DNA of 64,000 bases from Hymenobacter sp. DG25A (GTDB lineage: Bacteria > Bacteroidota > Bacteroidia > Cytophagales > Hymenobacteraceae): assembly GCF_001280305.1 (NCBI RefSeq), contig NZ_CP012623.1, positions 620,001 to 684,000 of the forward strand, in the 5' to 3' direction. Below the pieces are notes generated by a model. The model saw nothing but the letters and a program-made list of their open reading frames with translations. It was not told the DNA's origin and did not search any database. Shown here piece after piece: positions 8,094-16,953 of the stretch. Position 1 is the first letter of the stretch; each line of letters opens with the position of its first letter. Position numbers and translations under genes: made by a program.

Positions 8094-10196
8094 TTATTGA
8101 CTTAACAGGCGTTTGATAGGATCCACCACTACCAGTTCGGTTTGCCCGGCCGGGGCCTTGGCGGCATCCAGCTGCTTTTGCAGGGGTGCCATCCAGCCAG
8201 CAGGTGGCTGCTGACCTTTCTCCAGCTGCGCCAGGCGAGCCAGGCCGATAGACGCTACCTGGGCCAGGTGCGTGGAAAGGGGCGCGTATTCGCGCAGGCT
8301 GGGTGATGTTTGCAGCAACGGCTGCACGCGCACCTCATTCAGCTGCCAGATTTGCAGCTGGCTGCGCAGGCCATTGAACACGCGGCGGGCAGTGGCGGTG
8401 CGGGGGAGCTTGCCTTGGTTGGCCTTTACCAAAGCCAGCAGGCTATCCACCTGCACCCCAAACTGGCGGGCTTTTTCTGATTCGGCGGGGGCGGCATCTA
8501 CCAGGCGGTTTAGCGGAGTTTGGGGCGTGTAGGTGAAGCCCTGGAAATGCCGCTTGTACTCCTTCACGGGTTCCAGCACTTCGGCCAGGGTGCGCAAAGC
8601 CGTTACATCGGGGGAGCCGGCCAGCTGTTGCAGAATTTGCTCCGGTGCCTGGCGATGTTGCAGCCCCAGGGTTTCCAGCTGAGCTGATACCGCGGCCAGG
8701 CGGCGGTACATATCCGGTACATCGGTAACGGTACCGGCCGACCACAGACGCTCGGCCACGGCGGCGGCTCGGGGCCAGATGCGGCTGTCAATGATATTGG
8801 CGTCGGCAAACTCACTCCACATAGTGGCTTCGCCGCCCAGAATCAATTTCTTCTGGGCTTCTGTGAGGGGGGCGTCGACTGGCAGCGGATCAGTAAGGTA
8901 GTGAGAGGCGGCGGAGAAGTTCAGGTCCAGGTAATACCCATTGGAGAGCAGAGCCGGGTGGCCTTCTTTGGCGGCATCGTACAGGCCTTTCTTACCGCGC
9001 CAGCTTTGGATAACGGCATCAGTGGGCAGCCCCGGGCCCAGAATTTCATCCCAGCCAATCATCTTCTTGTTGTACTTCTGCACAATGGTCAGCACCCGGC
9101 GGTTGAACTGGGTCTGAAGCTGATGCTTATCGGGCAGGCCTTTGGGGGTGAGCATGCCCTGCGCGCGCATATACTGGGCAATGCGCGGGTTGCGCCGCCA
9201 CTGCCGCCCGTCGTTCTCGTCGCCGCCGATGTGGAAATACGGGTCGGGAAACAGCTGGGTCATCTCCGCAAACAGGGAGTCGATGAAGGTATAGGTGGTT
9301 TCGCGGGTAGGATCGAGGGCAATATTGGAGGTGCGAAAGCTCTGATAGGGCGTGTAAACGGTATCAATAGAAGCCAGGCGCGGGTAAGCCACCAGCCAGC
9401 TGGTGGCATGGCTGGGAACATCGAACTCGGGAATCACCCGAATGCCCCGCGCGGCGGCATAGTCCAGGACTTCCTTAATCTGGACGCGGGTGTAGAAGCC
9501 GGGCGTAGTGCTGCCGGCCTGATGCAGCCGCGGAAACACGCGGCTTTCTACCCGAAATGCCTGGTCATCGGTGAGGTGCCAGTGCAGCACGTTCAGCTTC
9601 ACGGCGGCCATGGCATCCAGGTTGCGCTTGAGCACGGGCACCGGCATAAAGTGCCGGGCGGCATCAATCAGCAGGCCGCGCCACGCAAAACGGGGCCGGT
9701 CGTGAATATCGGCCTCCGGGAAATAAAAGGACTTTTTCTCTACGGTGAGTAGCTGCTGCAACGTAGCCAGCCCGCGCAGAATGCCCAGGCTGGTAGGCGC
9801 TTCCAGCACCACGCCAATGGGCGTTACGCGCAAGGTGTACGACTCATCTTCGCCCAGCATTACTTTGCCGGAGCGGCCATACCGGATGCTCAACTCGGTG
9901 GGCTGGGTGGGCTCACTTTGGGCAAAGGCCAGACTCGGGCGCCCGGTGCGCTCAATCAGCCAGAAATTAAAGCGCTGCACCGCGGCCGTTACCGCAGAAT
10001 CTGCCGGGGCGGAGGGGAGCAGCACGCGCCAGTGCTGCTTAACCACAAAACGGCCTTTGCCCCATTTCAGCTCGGCGGGTACCGGCATCAGGTTGCGAGT
10101 GGCCGTAGTAGGCTGCGCCTGAAGGATAACGGCCGGAAAAAGAAAAAGCAGGGAAAGAGCAAAGAAGCGGAGACGCTGAAGCATAGGGCTACACAA
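8094..10196 (-). CDS. Secreted GH20 beta-N-acetylhexosaminidase
   Basis: The product (700 residues) begins with a signal peptide ending near ILQAQ; the start may be the Met at residue 5 (ATG at 10184) rather than 10196. A GH20 N-terminal accessory domain covers about 35-155, and the catalytic barrel about 160-500. The hallmark HIGGDEN is at residues 322-328; in this family the Asp-Glu pair (326-327) carries out substrate-assisted hydrolysis of terminal N-acetylhexosamines from chitin, glycan or murein fragments. Other family stretches include WHLTDDQAFR and EFDVPSHATSW. A C-terminal region of about 150 residues is extra. The enzyme is probably periplasmic or exported; no polysaccharide-utilisation genes (SusC/D) are adjacent. 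Confidence 0.93.
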   Translation of the reverse strand: MCSPMLQRLRFFALSLLFLFPAVILQAQPTTATRNLMPVPAELKWGKGRFVVKQHWRVLLPSAPADSAVTAAVQRFNFWLIERTGRPSLAFAQSEPTQPTELSIRYGRSGKVMLGEDESYTLRVTPIGVVLEAPTSLGILRGLATLQQLLTVEKKSFYFPEADIHDRPRFAWRGLLIDAARHFMPVPVLKRNLDAMAAVKLNVLHWHLTDDQAFRVESRVFPRLHQAGSTTPGFYTRVQIKEVLDYAAARGIRVIPEFDVPSHATSWLVAYPRLASIDTVYTPYQSFRTSNIALDPTRETTYTFIDSLFAEMTQLFPDPYFHIGGDENDGRQWRRNPRIAQYMRAQGMLTPKGLPDKHQLQTQFNRRVLTIVQKYNKKMIGWDEILGPGLPTDAVIQSWRGKKGLYDAAKEGHPALLSNGYYLDLNFSAASHYLTDPLPVDAPLTEAQKKLILGGEATMWSEFADANIIDSRIWPRAAAVAERLWSAGTVTDVPDMYRRLAAVSAQLETLGLQHRQAPEQILQQLAGSPDVTALRTLAEVLEPVKEYKRHFQGFTYTPQTPLNRLVDAAPAESEKARQFGVQVDSLLALVKANQGKLPRTATARRVFNGLRSQLQIWQLNEVRVQPLLQTSPSLREYAPLSTHLAQVASIGLARLAQLEKGQQPPAGWMAPLQKQLDAAKAPAGQTELVVVDPIKRLLSQ

Positions 10197-10272
10197 GGGA
10201 ACAGAAGCGCTGAAAGATACGGGCCAGCGCGGTTTTGGGTAGCCCTTCGAACTTCATGCCAGCCTGCCGGGC

Positions 10273-11625
10273 TTAAATCAGCCCCCGGGCCTTAAACTCC
10301 AGATACCGGTTGATAGTATTGGCCGTGAGGTGCTGCGGGGCCGTGAGCAGGGCATGAATGCCATAGCGCTGCAGTTCCAGCACAATCTGCCGCTTCTCCT
10401 GCGCAAACTGCTCGGCAATGGTCTGGTTGTAAACGTCCTCGGTGGATTGCGCCGGGGTATTCAGAAACTGATGCAGCTCGGTGTTCTCGAAAAATACCAC
10501 CAGCAGCAGGTGGTCTTTGGCCAGGCGGCGCAGATAGGGCAGCTGCCGGTGCAGGCCGTTCAGAGTTTCGAAATTGGTAAAAAGAATAAGCAGGCTGCGC
10601 TGCCGGATTTTGGACCGAACGGTAGCGTACAGAAGCTCAAAATCGGTTTCCAGGTACTTGGTTTTCTGCCGGTACAGTATCTCCAGCAGCTTGAGCATAT
10701 GGCCGCTGCGGCGGTCGGCGGGCAGCATGGCGCCGGGGCGGTTGGAGAAGGTAAACAGGCCGGCTTTGTCGTGCTTGAGCAGGGCAATATTGCTGACCAC
10801 CAGCGTGGCATTAATGGCGTAATCCAGCAGGCTCAGGCCTTCGAACGGCATACGCATCACCCGGCCTTTGTCAATCAGGCAGTATACCTGCTGGGCGCGC
10901 TCATCCTGAAAGTGGTTTACCACCAGGGCATCAGTGCCGCCGGTGCCGGCACGGCGGGCCGTGGCTTTCCAGTTAATGGCGCGCGGGTCGTCGCCGGGCA
11001 CGTAGGGGCGCACCTGCTCAAACTCCATGCTGTGGCCTACCCGCCGGATGCGTTTCACCCCCACATCCGTCAGGCGGTTGTGAATGGCCAGCAGCTCGTA
11101 CTGGCGCATCTGCAGAAACGAAGGGTACACCGGCACCGTCTGGTCCTGGCTGAAGCGAAAGCGCCGCCGCACCAGCCCGATAGGCGACGCAACATACACG
11201 TGCACGGCGCCAAACTGGTATTCCCCGCGCTTCACGGGGCGCAGCTGGTAGTGAATGGACTGTGTTTCGCCGGCGGCCAGGCTTACCTGAAACAGCACAT
11301 CGCGCCGCTGAAACTGATGCGGAATCTCATCAATGGTTTCGGTTTGAATGGGAAACCGGTAGTGATTTTCGAGGTAAATGGCTACGTCGTTGTCGGAACC
11401 ATTGGCCAGCTTCTCGCCTAAAACGCGGCGTCCGAATACCTGTCCCGCGCCGTTGGAGCCCGGCAGGTACAGCAGGGCTACGTCCAGCAAAGTCAAGAGC
11501 ACTACCAGCCCCAGCGCCACTTGCATGGGCGCCAGCAGCACGGGCCAGAAAAACGCTACCACCAGCCCGGCTATCAAGCAGGCCAGCAGCAAAAAAAGGC
11601 GCTTAGTAAGGAAAAAGGACTTCAA
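10273..11625 (-). CDS. DUF58 domain protein (MoxR-associated)
   Basis: A 450-residue protein with two hydrophobic segments at the N-terminus (about 8-48), then a cytoplasmic region with the DUF58 signature VRPYVPGDDPRAINWKATAR (about 205-225) followed by a von Willebrand A-like fold. DUF58 proteins are almost always encoded beside a MoxR AAA ATPase, as here (48 nt downstream of it), and are thought to be its partners or substrates in assembly or maturation of membrane complexes. It is the last gene of the minus-strand cluster 10273-16820. Confidence 0.9.
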   Translation of the reverse strand: MKSFFLTKRLFLLLACLIAGLVVAFFWPVLLAPMQVALGLVVLLTLLDVALLYLPGSNGAGQVFGRRVLGEKLANGSDNDVAIYLENHYRFPIQTETIDEIPHQFQRRDVLFQVSLAAGETQSIHYQLRPVKRGEYQFGAVHVYVASPIGLVRRRFRFSQDQTVPVYPSFLQMRQYELLAIHNRLTDVGVKRIRRVGHSMEFEQVRPYVPGDDPRAINWKATARRAGTGGTDALVVNHFQDERAQQVYCLIDKGRVMRMPFEGLSLLDYAINATLVVSNIALLKHDKAGLFTFSNRPGAMLPADRRSGHMLKLLEILYRQKTKYLETDFELLYATVRSKIRQRSLLILFTNFETLNGLHRQLPYLRRLAKDHLLLVVFFENTELHQFLNTPAQSTEDVYNQTIAEQFAQEKRQIVLELQRYGIHALLTAPQHLTANTINRYLEFKARGLI

Positions 11626-11673
11626 AAGCCAGAAAGCAAAGCGGGTGAAAAAGCAGAATGGAGCGGCTACAAC

Positions 11674-12732
11674 CTAGCGGGGTACTTCAATCTGCTGCAG
11701 AATCAGCTTCACTACCTCATCGGGTGTGGTGCCTTCCATCTCGCGCTCCGGCGTGAGCAGAATGCGGTGGCGCAACACGGCCGGGGCCAGATACTGCACA
11801 TCTTCGGGCGTTACAAAGTCGCGCCCCCGCAGGGCGGCCAGGGCTTTGGCACCATTCAGCAACGCCAGGGAGGCACGGGGAGAAGCGCCCAGATACAGGG
11901 ATTTGTGGGCCCGTGTCTGACCCACAATGCGGGCAATGTATTCCAGCAGTTTGGGCTCCACGTGCTGCTGCTGTACCTGCTGGCGTAGCTGGGCCACCTG
12001 CTCGGCCGTGAGCACGGCCTGCACCGCCGAGAGTATAGCGCTGCCCCGGCCCGCATGGTGGCCCTGCAGAATAGAAACTTCCTCCTCCGTGGAGGGGTAA
12101 CCGATGTGAATCTTGAACAGGAAACGGTCAAGCTGGGCCTCCGGCAGGCGGTAGGTACCTTCCTGCTCCACCGGGTTTTGGGTGGCCAGCACCATAAATG
12201 GCTCCTGCATGGCGTAGGTCACGCCATCCTGCGTCACATGGTGCTCTTCCATCACCTCAAACAGCGCCGACTGCGTTTTAGCGGGTGCCCGGTTGATTTC
12301 GTCAATGAGGACTACGCTGGCGAAAATGGGACCGGGCCGGAATTCAAACTCCGCTTTGTTAGGCCGATAGATGGACGTGCCCAGCACATCGGAAGGCATC
12401 AGATCCGGGGTGAACTGAATGCGGCTGAAGGGTATATCCAGGGTGCGGGCCAGGAGTTTGGCCGTGAGGGTTTTGGCTACGCCCGGCACGCCTTCCAGCA
12501 GCACGTGGCCATTGGCCAGTATAGCCGTCAAAAGCAGCTCAATCAACTCCTGCTGGCCCACAATAATACGCCCCAGCTCCTGCCGGATGGCAGCGGCAGC
12601 GGTTTGCAGCTGGTTGAAATCGGTGCGGGCGCCGAAGGGCGTTTCCGCTGCTGGCGGTGCCAACTCAGTTTCAGAGAGTGAAGGTTGAGCCGTGGTTAAA
12701 TCGGAAGCGGGGGAGGAGAAATCAGAAGTCAT
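11674..12732 (-). CDS. MoxR family AAA+ ATPase
   Basis: The 352-residue protein has the Walker A motif GVPGVAKTLTAK (about 81-92), a Walker B VVLIDEINRAP (about 140-150), the sensor region ATQNPVEQEGTYRLPEAQLDRF and a C-terminal AAA lid, all typical of MoxR ATPases. These act as chaperone-like ATPases together with DUF58 and VWA proteins. It sits between the DUF58 gene and the DUF4350 gene, 12 nt from the latter, so the genes probably share a transcript. A low-complexity N-terminal extension of about 40 residues precedes the conserved domain. Confidence 0.95.
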   Translation of the reverse strand: MTSDFSSPASDLTTAQPSLSETELAPPAAETPFGARTDFNQLQTAAAAIRQELGRIIVGQQELIELLLTAILANGHVLLEGVPGVAKTLTAKLLARTLDIPFSRIQFTPDLMPSDVLGTSIYRPNKAEFEFRPGPIFASVVLIDEINRAPAKTQSALFEVMEEHHVTQDGVTYAMQEPFMVLATQNPVEQEGTYRLPEAQLDRFLFKIHIGYPSTEEEVSILQGHHAGRGSAILSAVQAVLTAEQVAQLRQQVQQQHVEPKLLEYIARIVGQTRAHKSLYLGASPRASLALLNGAKALAALRGRDFVTPEDVQYLAPAVLRHRILLTPEREMEGTTPDEVVKLILQQIEVPR

Positions 12733-12744
12733 AGAAAAGATAAG

Positions 12745-14028
12745 TTAGCGGGCATCGCGCCGGAAGGTGGCCAGCGTCTGGCTGAGCAGCAGCAGTTGAT
12801 GGTCGGTGACGGTGGGGGCGGTGCGGGTAAAGTGAATCCGACGAATCAGCTCGTCGATGCGGGGGCGGGGCATGCCGGCTTTTTGCGCCAGCCGCTCCCG
12901 GAAGGCTTCGTCGTTGAGGTCGGGGGAAGTTTCCTGAAAGCGGTTGCGCAGGAACTCCAGAAACAGGTTGATTTTTTTCTCGGCGATGCGCTCATGGTTG
13001 CTGCCCTGGCGGTACAGGGAGGCCACCGTGCGGGTGAACAGCAGCGTAGTGTTGGGCAAGGGTTTGAGCACCGGAATAACGCGCTGCCGGCGGCGGGCTT
13101 CAATCACCACAAACAGCAGCGCACTAACCATTAGTAGATAGTAAGCCCAGCGCAAGGCATCGTGGCGCATTACCACCCGCAGCAAAGACTGCTCGCCCAG
13201 GCTACCTTGCTTCTGGTATTCGTCCCAGAAAACAGGGCGCGCCGGCAGATAAGACAGCGCTGCCACCCCGAATCCCGCCGTGGCGGGGCGCAGCAGAAAA
13301 TAATTGCTGAAAGCGGCGGGAGTAGAGCTCAGGAACAAGGAGCCCCGGCCGAAGGGCACGCGCACCAGCACGGGTTGCCGTTGGTCGTTGGTGGCCAGCA
13401 CTGTGGCCCGGCAAGCACTATCGGGCTTAAAATATTGGTTTGCCTGAGCAGCCGGAAAGCGGAAGCGAGCATGGCCGGCAAAAGCCGGGCTCAGCAGCTG
13501 GAGGGTGGTGCTGTCAATGGTGGTTTTGCGGGTAGCCAGCCGGCCGGCGCGGCGCTTTACGTCATCGGAGATGCTCACCATCTGCAGGCGCAAGGTGTCA
13601 GTAAGCAGGTCGTCGAGGTACTCGGTGGCAATAAAGGCATGGTTGCCGCGGGCCACATAGCGCAGCAGGGCGTCCCGGTCCAGGCGGCTGAGCGAGAAGG
13701 TGTGGTGCACAAATAGGTAATTGGCCGGCGTTTGCAGCACCCGGGCAGCGGGCGCATTCACCGGCAGCACCGTATCGGCGCTGGAAAATTGCTGCTTACC
13801 CAGGTTAGGCAGCAGCTGGTTGGCAATAGGCTGGCGAACTATGCTCACGCGTTGTTGGCCAAACAGCTCCGGCAGCAGCTCAAAGAGCACGTAAGTACCG
13901 TAGGGAATTTTGTGTCGGTTCTGATAGGTGGGCTCCCAGTTGGTGGGCTCCGGCTTAAAGTATTCCACGGCCACAAAGCCTGCGAACAATACCACCAGCC
14001 CCAGAAGATAAGCTCGGAATCTGGTCAT
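12745..14028 (-). CDS. DUF4350 domain membrane protein
   Basis: I start this at the ATG at 14028, not at the longer frame reaching 14124, because 14028 gives a four-base ATGA overlap with the stop of the upstream DUF4129 gene and puts a membrane segment (RAYLLGLVVLFAGFVAVEYF) at the N-terminus. The 427-residue product has a large periplasmic DUF4350 domain (about 40-230) and a second hydrophobic segment (about 285-305), then a basic cytoplasmic tail. DUF4350 proteins occur next to MoxR/DUF58/DUF4129 genes and have no established activity; the fold is thought to resemble a GATase-like domain. Confidence 0.85.
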   Translation of the reverse strand: MTRFRAYLLGLVVLFAGFVAVEYFKPEPTNWEPTYQNRHKIPYGTYVLFELLPELFGQQRVSIVRQPIANQLLPNLGKQQFSSADTVLPVNAPAARVLQTPANYLFVHHTFSLSRLDRDALLRYVARGNHAFIATEYLDDLLTDTLRLQMVSISDDVKRRAGRLATRKTTIDSTTLQLLSPAFAGHARFRFPAAQANQYFKPDSACRATVLATNDQRQPVLVRVPFGRGSLFLSSTPAAFSNYFLLRPATAGFGVAALSYLPARPVFWDEYQKQGSLGEQSLLRVVMRHDALRWAYYLLMVSALLFVVIEARRRQRVIPVLKPLPNTTLLFTRTVASLYRQGSNHERIAEKKINLFLEFLRNRFQETSPDLNDEAFRERLAQKAGMPRPRIDELIRRIHFTRTAPTVTDHQLLLLSQTLATFRRDAR

Positions 14029-14813
14029 GAGGCGGCGCGGCGGGTAAGGGCTGCCAGAAACTGCTGCCGGGCATCGCGCACGGTGGCATAGCGCAGGGGC
14101 GTGAGGGTTTCCTCGCCATACCACACATACTCAAACTGGCGGGTGAGCAGGCTGAAACCATCCTGCCAGGGCGTGCCGGCCAGCTCCTGCAGGTAGCTGT
14201 GGTTGGTTTTGTCCGGCTGCCAGTTAATAAGGTGGCGCGAGGTCAGCGTGTGCAGGATGAGCAGGTAGCCCAGCCGCACGCCCAGCCGGTAGTTGCCGGT
14301 GGCTTCGGCTTCTTCCAGGCGGGCGGCAAAATCAATGCTATTGATGTCCTCGGGCGCTGCTTCATAGCTGAGCGGCAAGGAACGGGAGGCACGCCCAAAG
14401 GCGCTGGTATAATCCAGCCGCAACAAGCGCAGCAGCACATATAGAAAGGCTGCCCCAAAAGCGGCGTACATCACGTAGCGCCCCCGGCTCTGGTAGCCCG
14501 GGCCCATCAGCAACTCGCCCAGCCACTGCCGGAAGCGCCGCCAGAACAGGTCCCAGGTGCTGGCTTCTTCGGGCAGCGGCTCCACATACTGAAACGCACG
14601 CTGCCGCCGAAACTCGCGCAGCCGGGCCGCCGGCATGAGTAGCCGGCGGGGGGTGGTGCGGTCGGTGGGCAGGTGGATAGCGGCGCGCGCTGGCTTGGTC
14701 CGGGCCGGAATAGCCGGAGTGGCCGCCGTGAGGAGCAGTACCAGCGCGGAAAGCACGGCTACCGGCAGCCACCGCGGGTGGGCCGGCGCCGGGCGGCTAG
14801 TATTCGCCCTCAT
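14025..14813 (-). CDS. DUF4129 domain membrane protein
   Basis: The start at 14813 (ATG, MRANTSRPAP) is chosen because it puts a signal-anchor (about 16-32) at the N-terminus and overlaps the upstream gene by only 17 nt; the open frame extends to 14864. The 262-residue product has one further membrane segment (about 133-152) and ends in a DUF4129 domain with the conserved run TSRHLINWQPDKTNHSYL and FEYVWYGE near the C-terminus. DUF4129 is often fused or linked to transglutaminase-like and MoxR-linked proteins. It is translationally coupled to the DUF4350 gene through an ATGA overlap. Confidence 0.82.
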   Translation of the reverse strand: MRANTSRPAPAHPRWLPVAVLSALVLLLTAATPAIPARTKPARAAIHLPTDRTTPRRLLMPAARLREFRRQRAFQYVEPLPEEASTWDLFWRRFRQWLGELLMGPGYQSRGRYVMYAAFGAAFLYVLLRLLRLDYTSAFGRASRSLPLSYEAAPEDINSIDFAARLEEAEATGNYRLGVRLGYLLILHTLTSRHLINWQPDKTNHSYLQELAGTPWQDGFSLLTRQFEYVWYGEETLTPLRYATVRDARQQFLAALTRRAAS

Positions 14814-15834
14814 CCTCGGGCTGGTAGGAGCGGGAGGTAGGCACCGCTTCGAGCTGGGCACCAATGGTATCCACCAAAGCGTGCAGGCCCTGGCCTTCCT
14901 TGCGCTCTACCAGATTAAAATACTGAAAAGCCAGGGCCAGAAACAGCAAAGGGTACAAGGCCATAGTTGACACCGAATTCAGACTCGCTGCTACGACCGA
15001 CATTACCCGCCCTAAAACGGATTGGGCCTGCTCCGGGGTCATTGTGAAAGGACTGCTGATAAGAGAGGTAATTGCCAAAACAACAAATGCCAGTACACCT
15101 ACCAGCAACAACATAATAAAGATCAACCCGAAGGTAGACCACCATTTGCCCCATACCAGCGTGAAGCAGCGGCCAATGGTGGCGAAAAAGCCCTTCCGCT
15201 CCCGTAGCTGAACAATAAAGAACAGGCTCAATGCTACCATAGCGTAGCACATAACCGCGTAGATGGCGAAAATCGTCACAAATACCATGAAGGGGTTACC
15301 GCGTAGAAAGGCGGTAGCCAGGCCCAGAACCATGCCTATGGCCAGTACACTTAGAATTAAGACGAGCGTAAGGCCAAAAAAGGAAAGTATGGTGCCGGCG
15401 AAACGCCGCTTCACTAACGCCCACACCTCATGCACCGTGACTGGCTCCAGCGGGTCCTCCTTTTCCAGGCGCAGCACCAGGTAACCATATACCGTGAGGA
15501 TAAGCAGCGTAAAAGAAACCAGACTACCCAGGATGGCCACCCAATATTCCGGGCCGTTAATCATATTGGAAAGGCGCTGTAACGACTCGGCCTGGTTACT
15601 GGCTCCGCCCCGGGAAACTATGGTCTTCCAGGTGTTGAACAAGCCACCCATGCGTGCTTGTAGCAGTCCGCCGGCAATGCCCTGCAGAAGGAGCAGCGGC
15701 AGAACAATATACATTAAACACTTACCTAAGGGGCGAAAGTGGGCCCGGACAAAGTCAAAAGAAGCTTCGATTTTGCGGCCAAATTCCCGCTCACGCAGAA
15801 AATCAGTGGGGCGGGTAAAGGGCAGATGAGCCAT
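14797..15834 (-). CDS. Multipass membrane protein of the SpoIIM-MoxR cluster
   Basis: A 345-residue protein with about six hydrophobic segments (roughly 38-60, 98-120, 150-175, 178-200, 225-262, 280-300), preceded by a cytoplasmic N-terminus with FDFVRAHFRPLGKCLMYIVLPLLLL. It resembles the membrane region of glycerophosphodiester phosphodiesterase-type or DUF4013-type proteins, but no catalytic motif is visible. Its place between spoIIM-like and DUF4129 genes is typical for Bacteroidota versions of this cluster. The function is unknown; a permease-like or scaffold role in the complex is only an inference. Confidence 0.75.
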   Translation of the reverse strand: MAHLPFTRPTDFLREREFGRKIEASFDFVRAHFRPLGKCLMYIVLPLLLLQGIAGGLLQARMGGLFNTWKTIVSRGGASNQAESLQRLSNMINGPEYWVAILGSLVSFTLLILTVYGYLVLRLEKEDPLEPVTVHEVWALVKRRFAGTILSFFGLTLVLILSVLAIGMVLGLATAFLRGNPFMVFVTIFAIYAVMCYAMVALSLFFIVQLRERKGFFATIGRCFTLVWGKWWSTFGLIFIMLLLVGVLAFVVLAITSLISSPFTMTPEQAQSVLGRVMSVVAASLNSVSTMALYPLLFLALAFQYFNLVERKEGQGLHALVDTIGAQLEAVPTSRSYQPEDEGEY

Positions 15835-15857
15835 AGCAGAGAGTTATAAATACGAAA

Positions 15858-16820
15858 TCAGGAAACAGGGAAAGCCTTGGTCTGCTGTTGGTGCAGCCGG
15901 CGCGGATATAGTATAAAGTACCAGATAATGAACCCCGCCGAGCCGCCAATAATGAGCAGGCTGGCAGCCAGCGGCATCTCGGTATGGCGCGTTACAAAGC
16001 CTTCCAGAAAGCCCGCCAGAATAAAGATGGGGGCCAGGCCCAGCACCAGCTGCATGCCGTCGCGGGCGGCGCGGCGGAAGGACTCGCGCCGGGCATAGGT
16101 TCCCGGAAACAGAATCCCCCGGCTCATGACCAGCCCCGCACCTCCGGCCAGCACAATAGCCGATATTTCCAGCGTGCCATGAATCCAGATGGTGAGCAGC
16201 GAAGGCAGCAGCACCCCTTTCTGGTAGAAAAACTGCTGAAATGCCCCCAGCATCATGCCATTGCGAAACAGGATGGTGCCCGTGCCCAGCCCCGGCAGCA
16301 GCCCAGTAGCAAAGGCCAGCAGCGAGACTTTGATGTTGTTCACGGTGATGTAGAGAAACATCACGCTTTCATTCGCACCCTTGTAAACCGCCATCGGGTC
16401 GCCGCGCTCAATGTTGGCCAGCGTCTGGTTTACGTACTGGTCGCCGAGCACCACGCGCACAAAGGAGTCATCGAGGGCGGCGGATAAGGCTCCCAGGGCA
16501 GTGCAGAGCACAAAAAACAAAAGGGCAACGCCCAGCGTGCCGTGGTGGCGGGCCACCAGTAGGGGCAGTTCACGCAGCCAGAAATGCACAAAGCGGCCCT
16601 GCTCTGCGCTTTTGTTTTTGTACAGTGCCTGGTGTAGCTTGCCCGTTAGCGCATTCAGATACGCGGTGGTGCTGGAGTCCGGATAGAAGGTGCGGGCGTA
16701 CGATAAATCATCGGTTAGCTCAATAAAGCGGTTGGCCAGCTCCTCCGGGGTGCGGGCCGGGGTGCTTTCATACTCCCGCCACTTCGCCTGGTTCTGACGC
16801 AGAAATAAAACTTCGCGCAT
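15858..16820 (-). CDS. SpoIIM family (DUF95) membrane protein
   Basis: The 320-residue protein has a cytoplasmic N-terminus of about 100 residues and then five or six membrane segments, the layout of the SpoIIM/DUF95 family. In Bacillus, SpoIIM helps peptidoglycan hydrolysis during engulfment; in non-sporulating Bacteroidota the homologue sits with RDD, DUF4129, MoxR and DUF58 genes and its role is unknown. It is the first gene of the minus-strand operon. A match to the -7 box lies 51-58 nt upstream of the start. The Met at 16820 begins the conserved MREVLFLRQNQAKW segment. Confidence 0.88.
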   Translation of the reverse strand: MREVLFLRQNQAKWREYESTPARTPEELANRFIELTDDLSYARTFYPDSSTTAYLNALTGKLHQALYKNKSAEQGRFVHFWLRELPLLVARHHGTLGVALLFFVLCTALGALSAALDDSFVRVVLGDQYVNQTLANIERGDPMAVYKGANESVMFLYITVNNIKVSLLAFATGLLPGLGTGTILFRNGMMLGAFQQFFYQKGVLLPSLLTIWIHGTLEISAIVLAGGAGLVMSRGILFPGTYARRESFRRAARDGMQLVLGLAPIFILAGFLEGFVTRHTEMPLAASLLIIGGSAGFIIWYFILYPRRLHQQQTKAFPVS

Positions 16821-16870
16821 ATGGCGCCCAATCCACGGAAATAGAGATAATCGCTAATAGCAGCGTCTGA

Positions 16871-16878
16871 CAAATATA
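16871..16878 (-). promoter_or_regulatory. Candidate -7 promoter box for the SpoIIM operon
   Basis: On the minus strand this reads TATATTTG, a full match to the Bacteroidota -7 consensus TAnnTTTG, 51-58 nt before the spoIIM-like start. I see no clear -33 TTTG at the expected spacing, so this is a moderate call. Confidence 0.5.
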
Positions 16879-16905
16879 TAAAAATAGCCTGCTCCGCCGC
16901 CGGGT

Positions 16906-16942
16906 TTTTCCCTTATTGTTCAAGTTTTCCCTTATTGTTCAA
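16906..16942. repeat. Tandem 18-bp direct repeat upstream of the RDD gene
   Basis: Two identical 18-bp copies (16906-16923 and 16925-16942) of TTTTCCCTTATTGTTCAA are separated by one base. They end 11 nt before the RDD start codon and lie in the 133-nt gap between two divergent genes of the same functional cluster. They could be a regulator-binding site or a slippage duplication. Confidence 0.85.
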
Positions 16943-16953
16943 AATACCTGTTC

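Noticed and set aside
12745..14124. Longer start of the DUF4350 gene (up to 14124)
   Set aside because: The extra residues overlap the upstream gene by about 100 bases, lack family resemblance, and the ATGA overlap at 14028 is the natural start.
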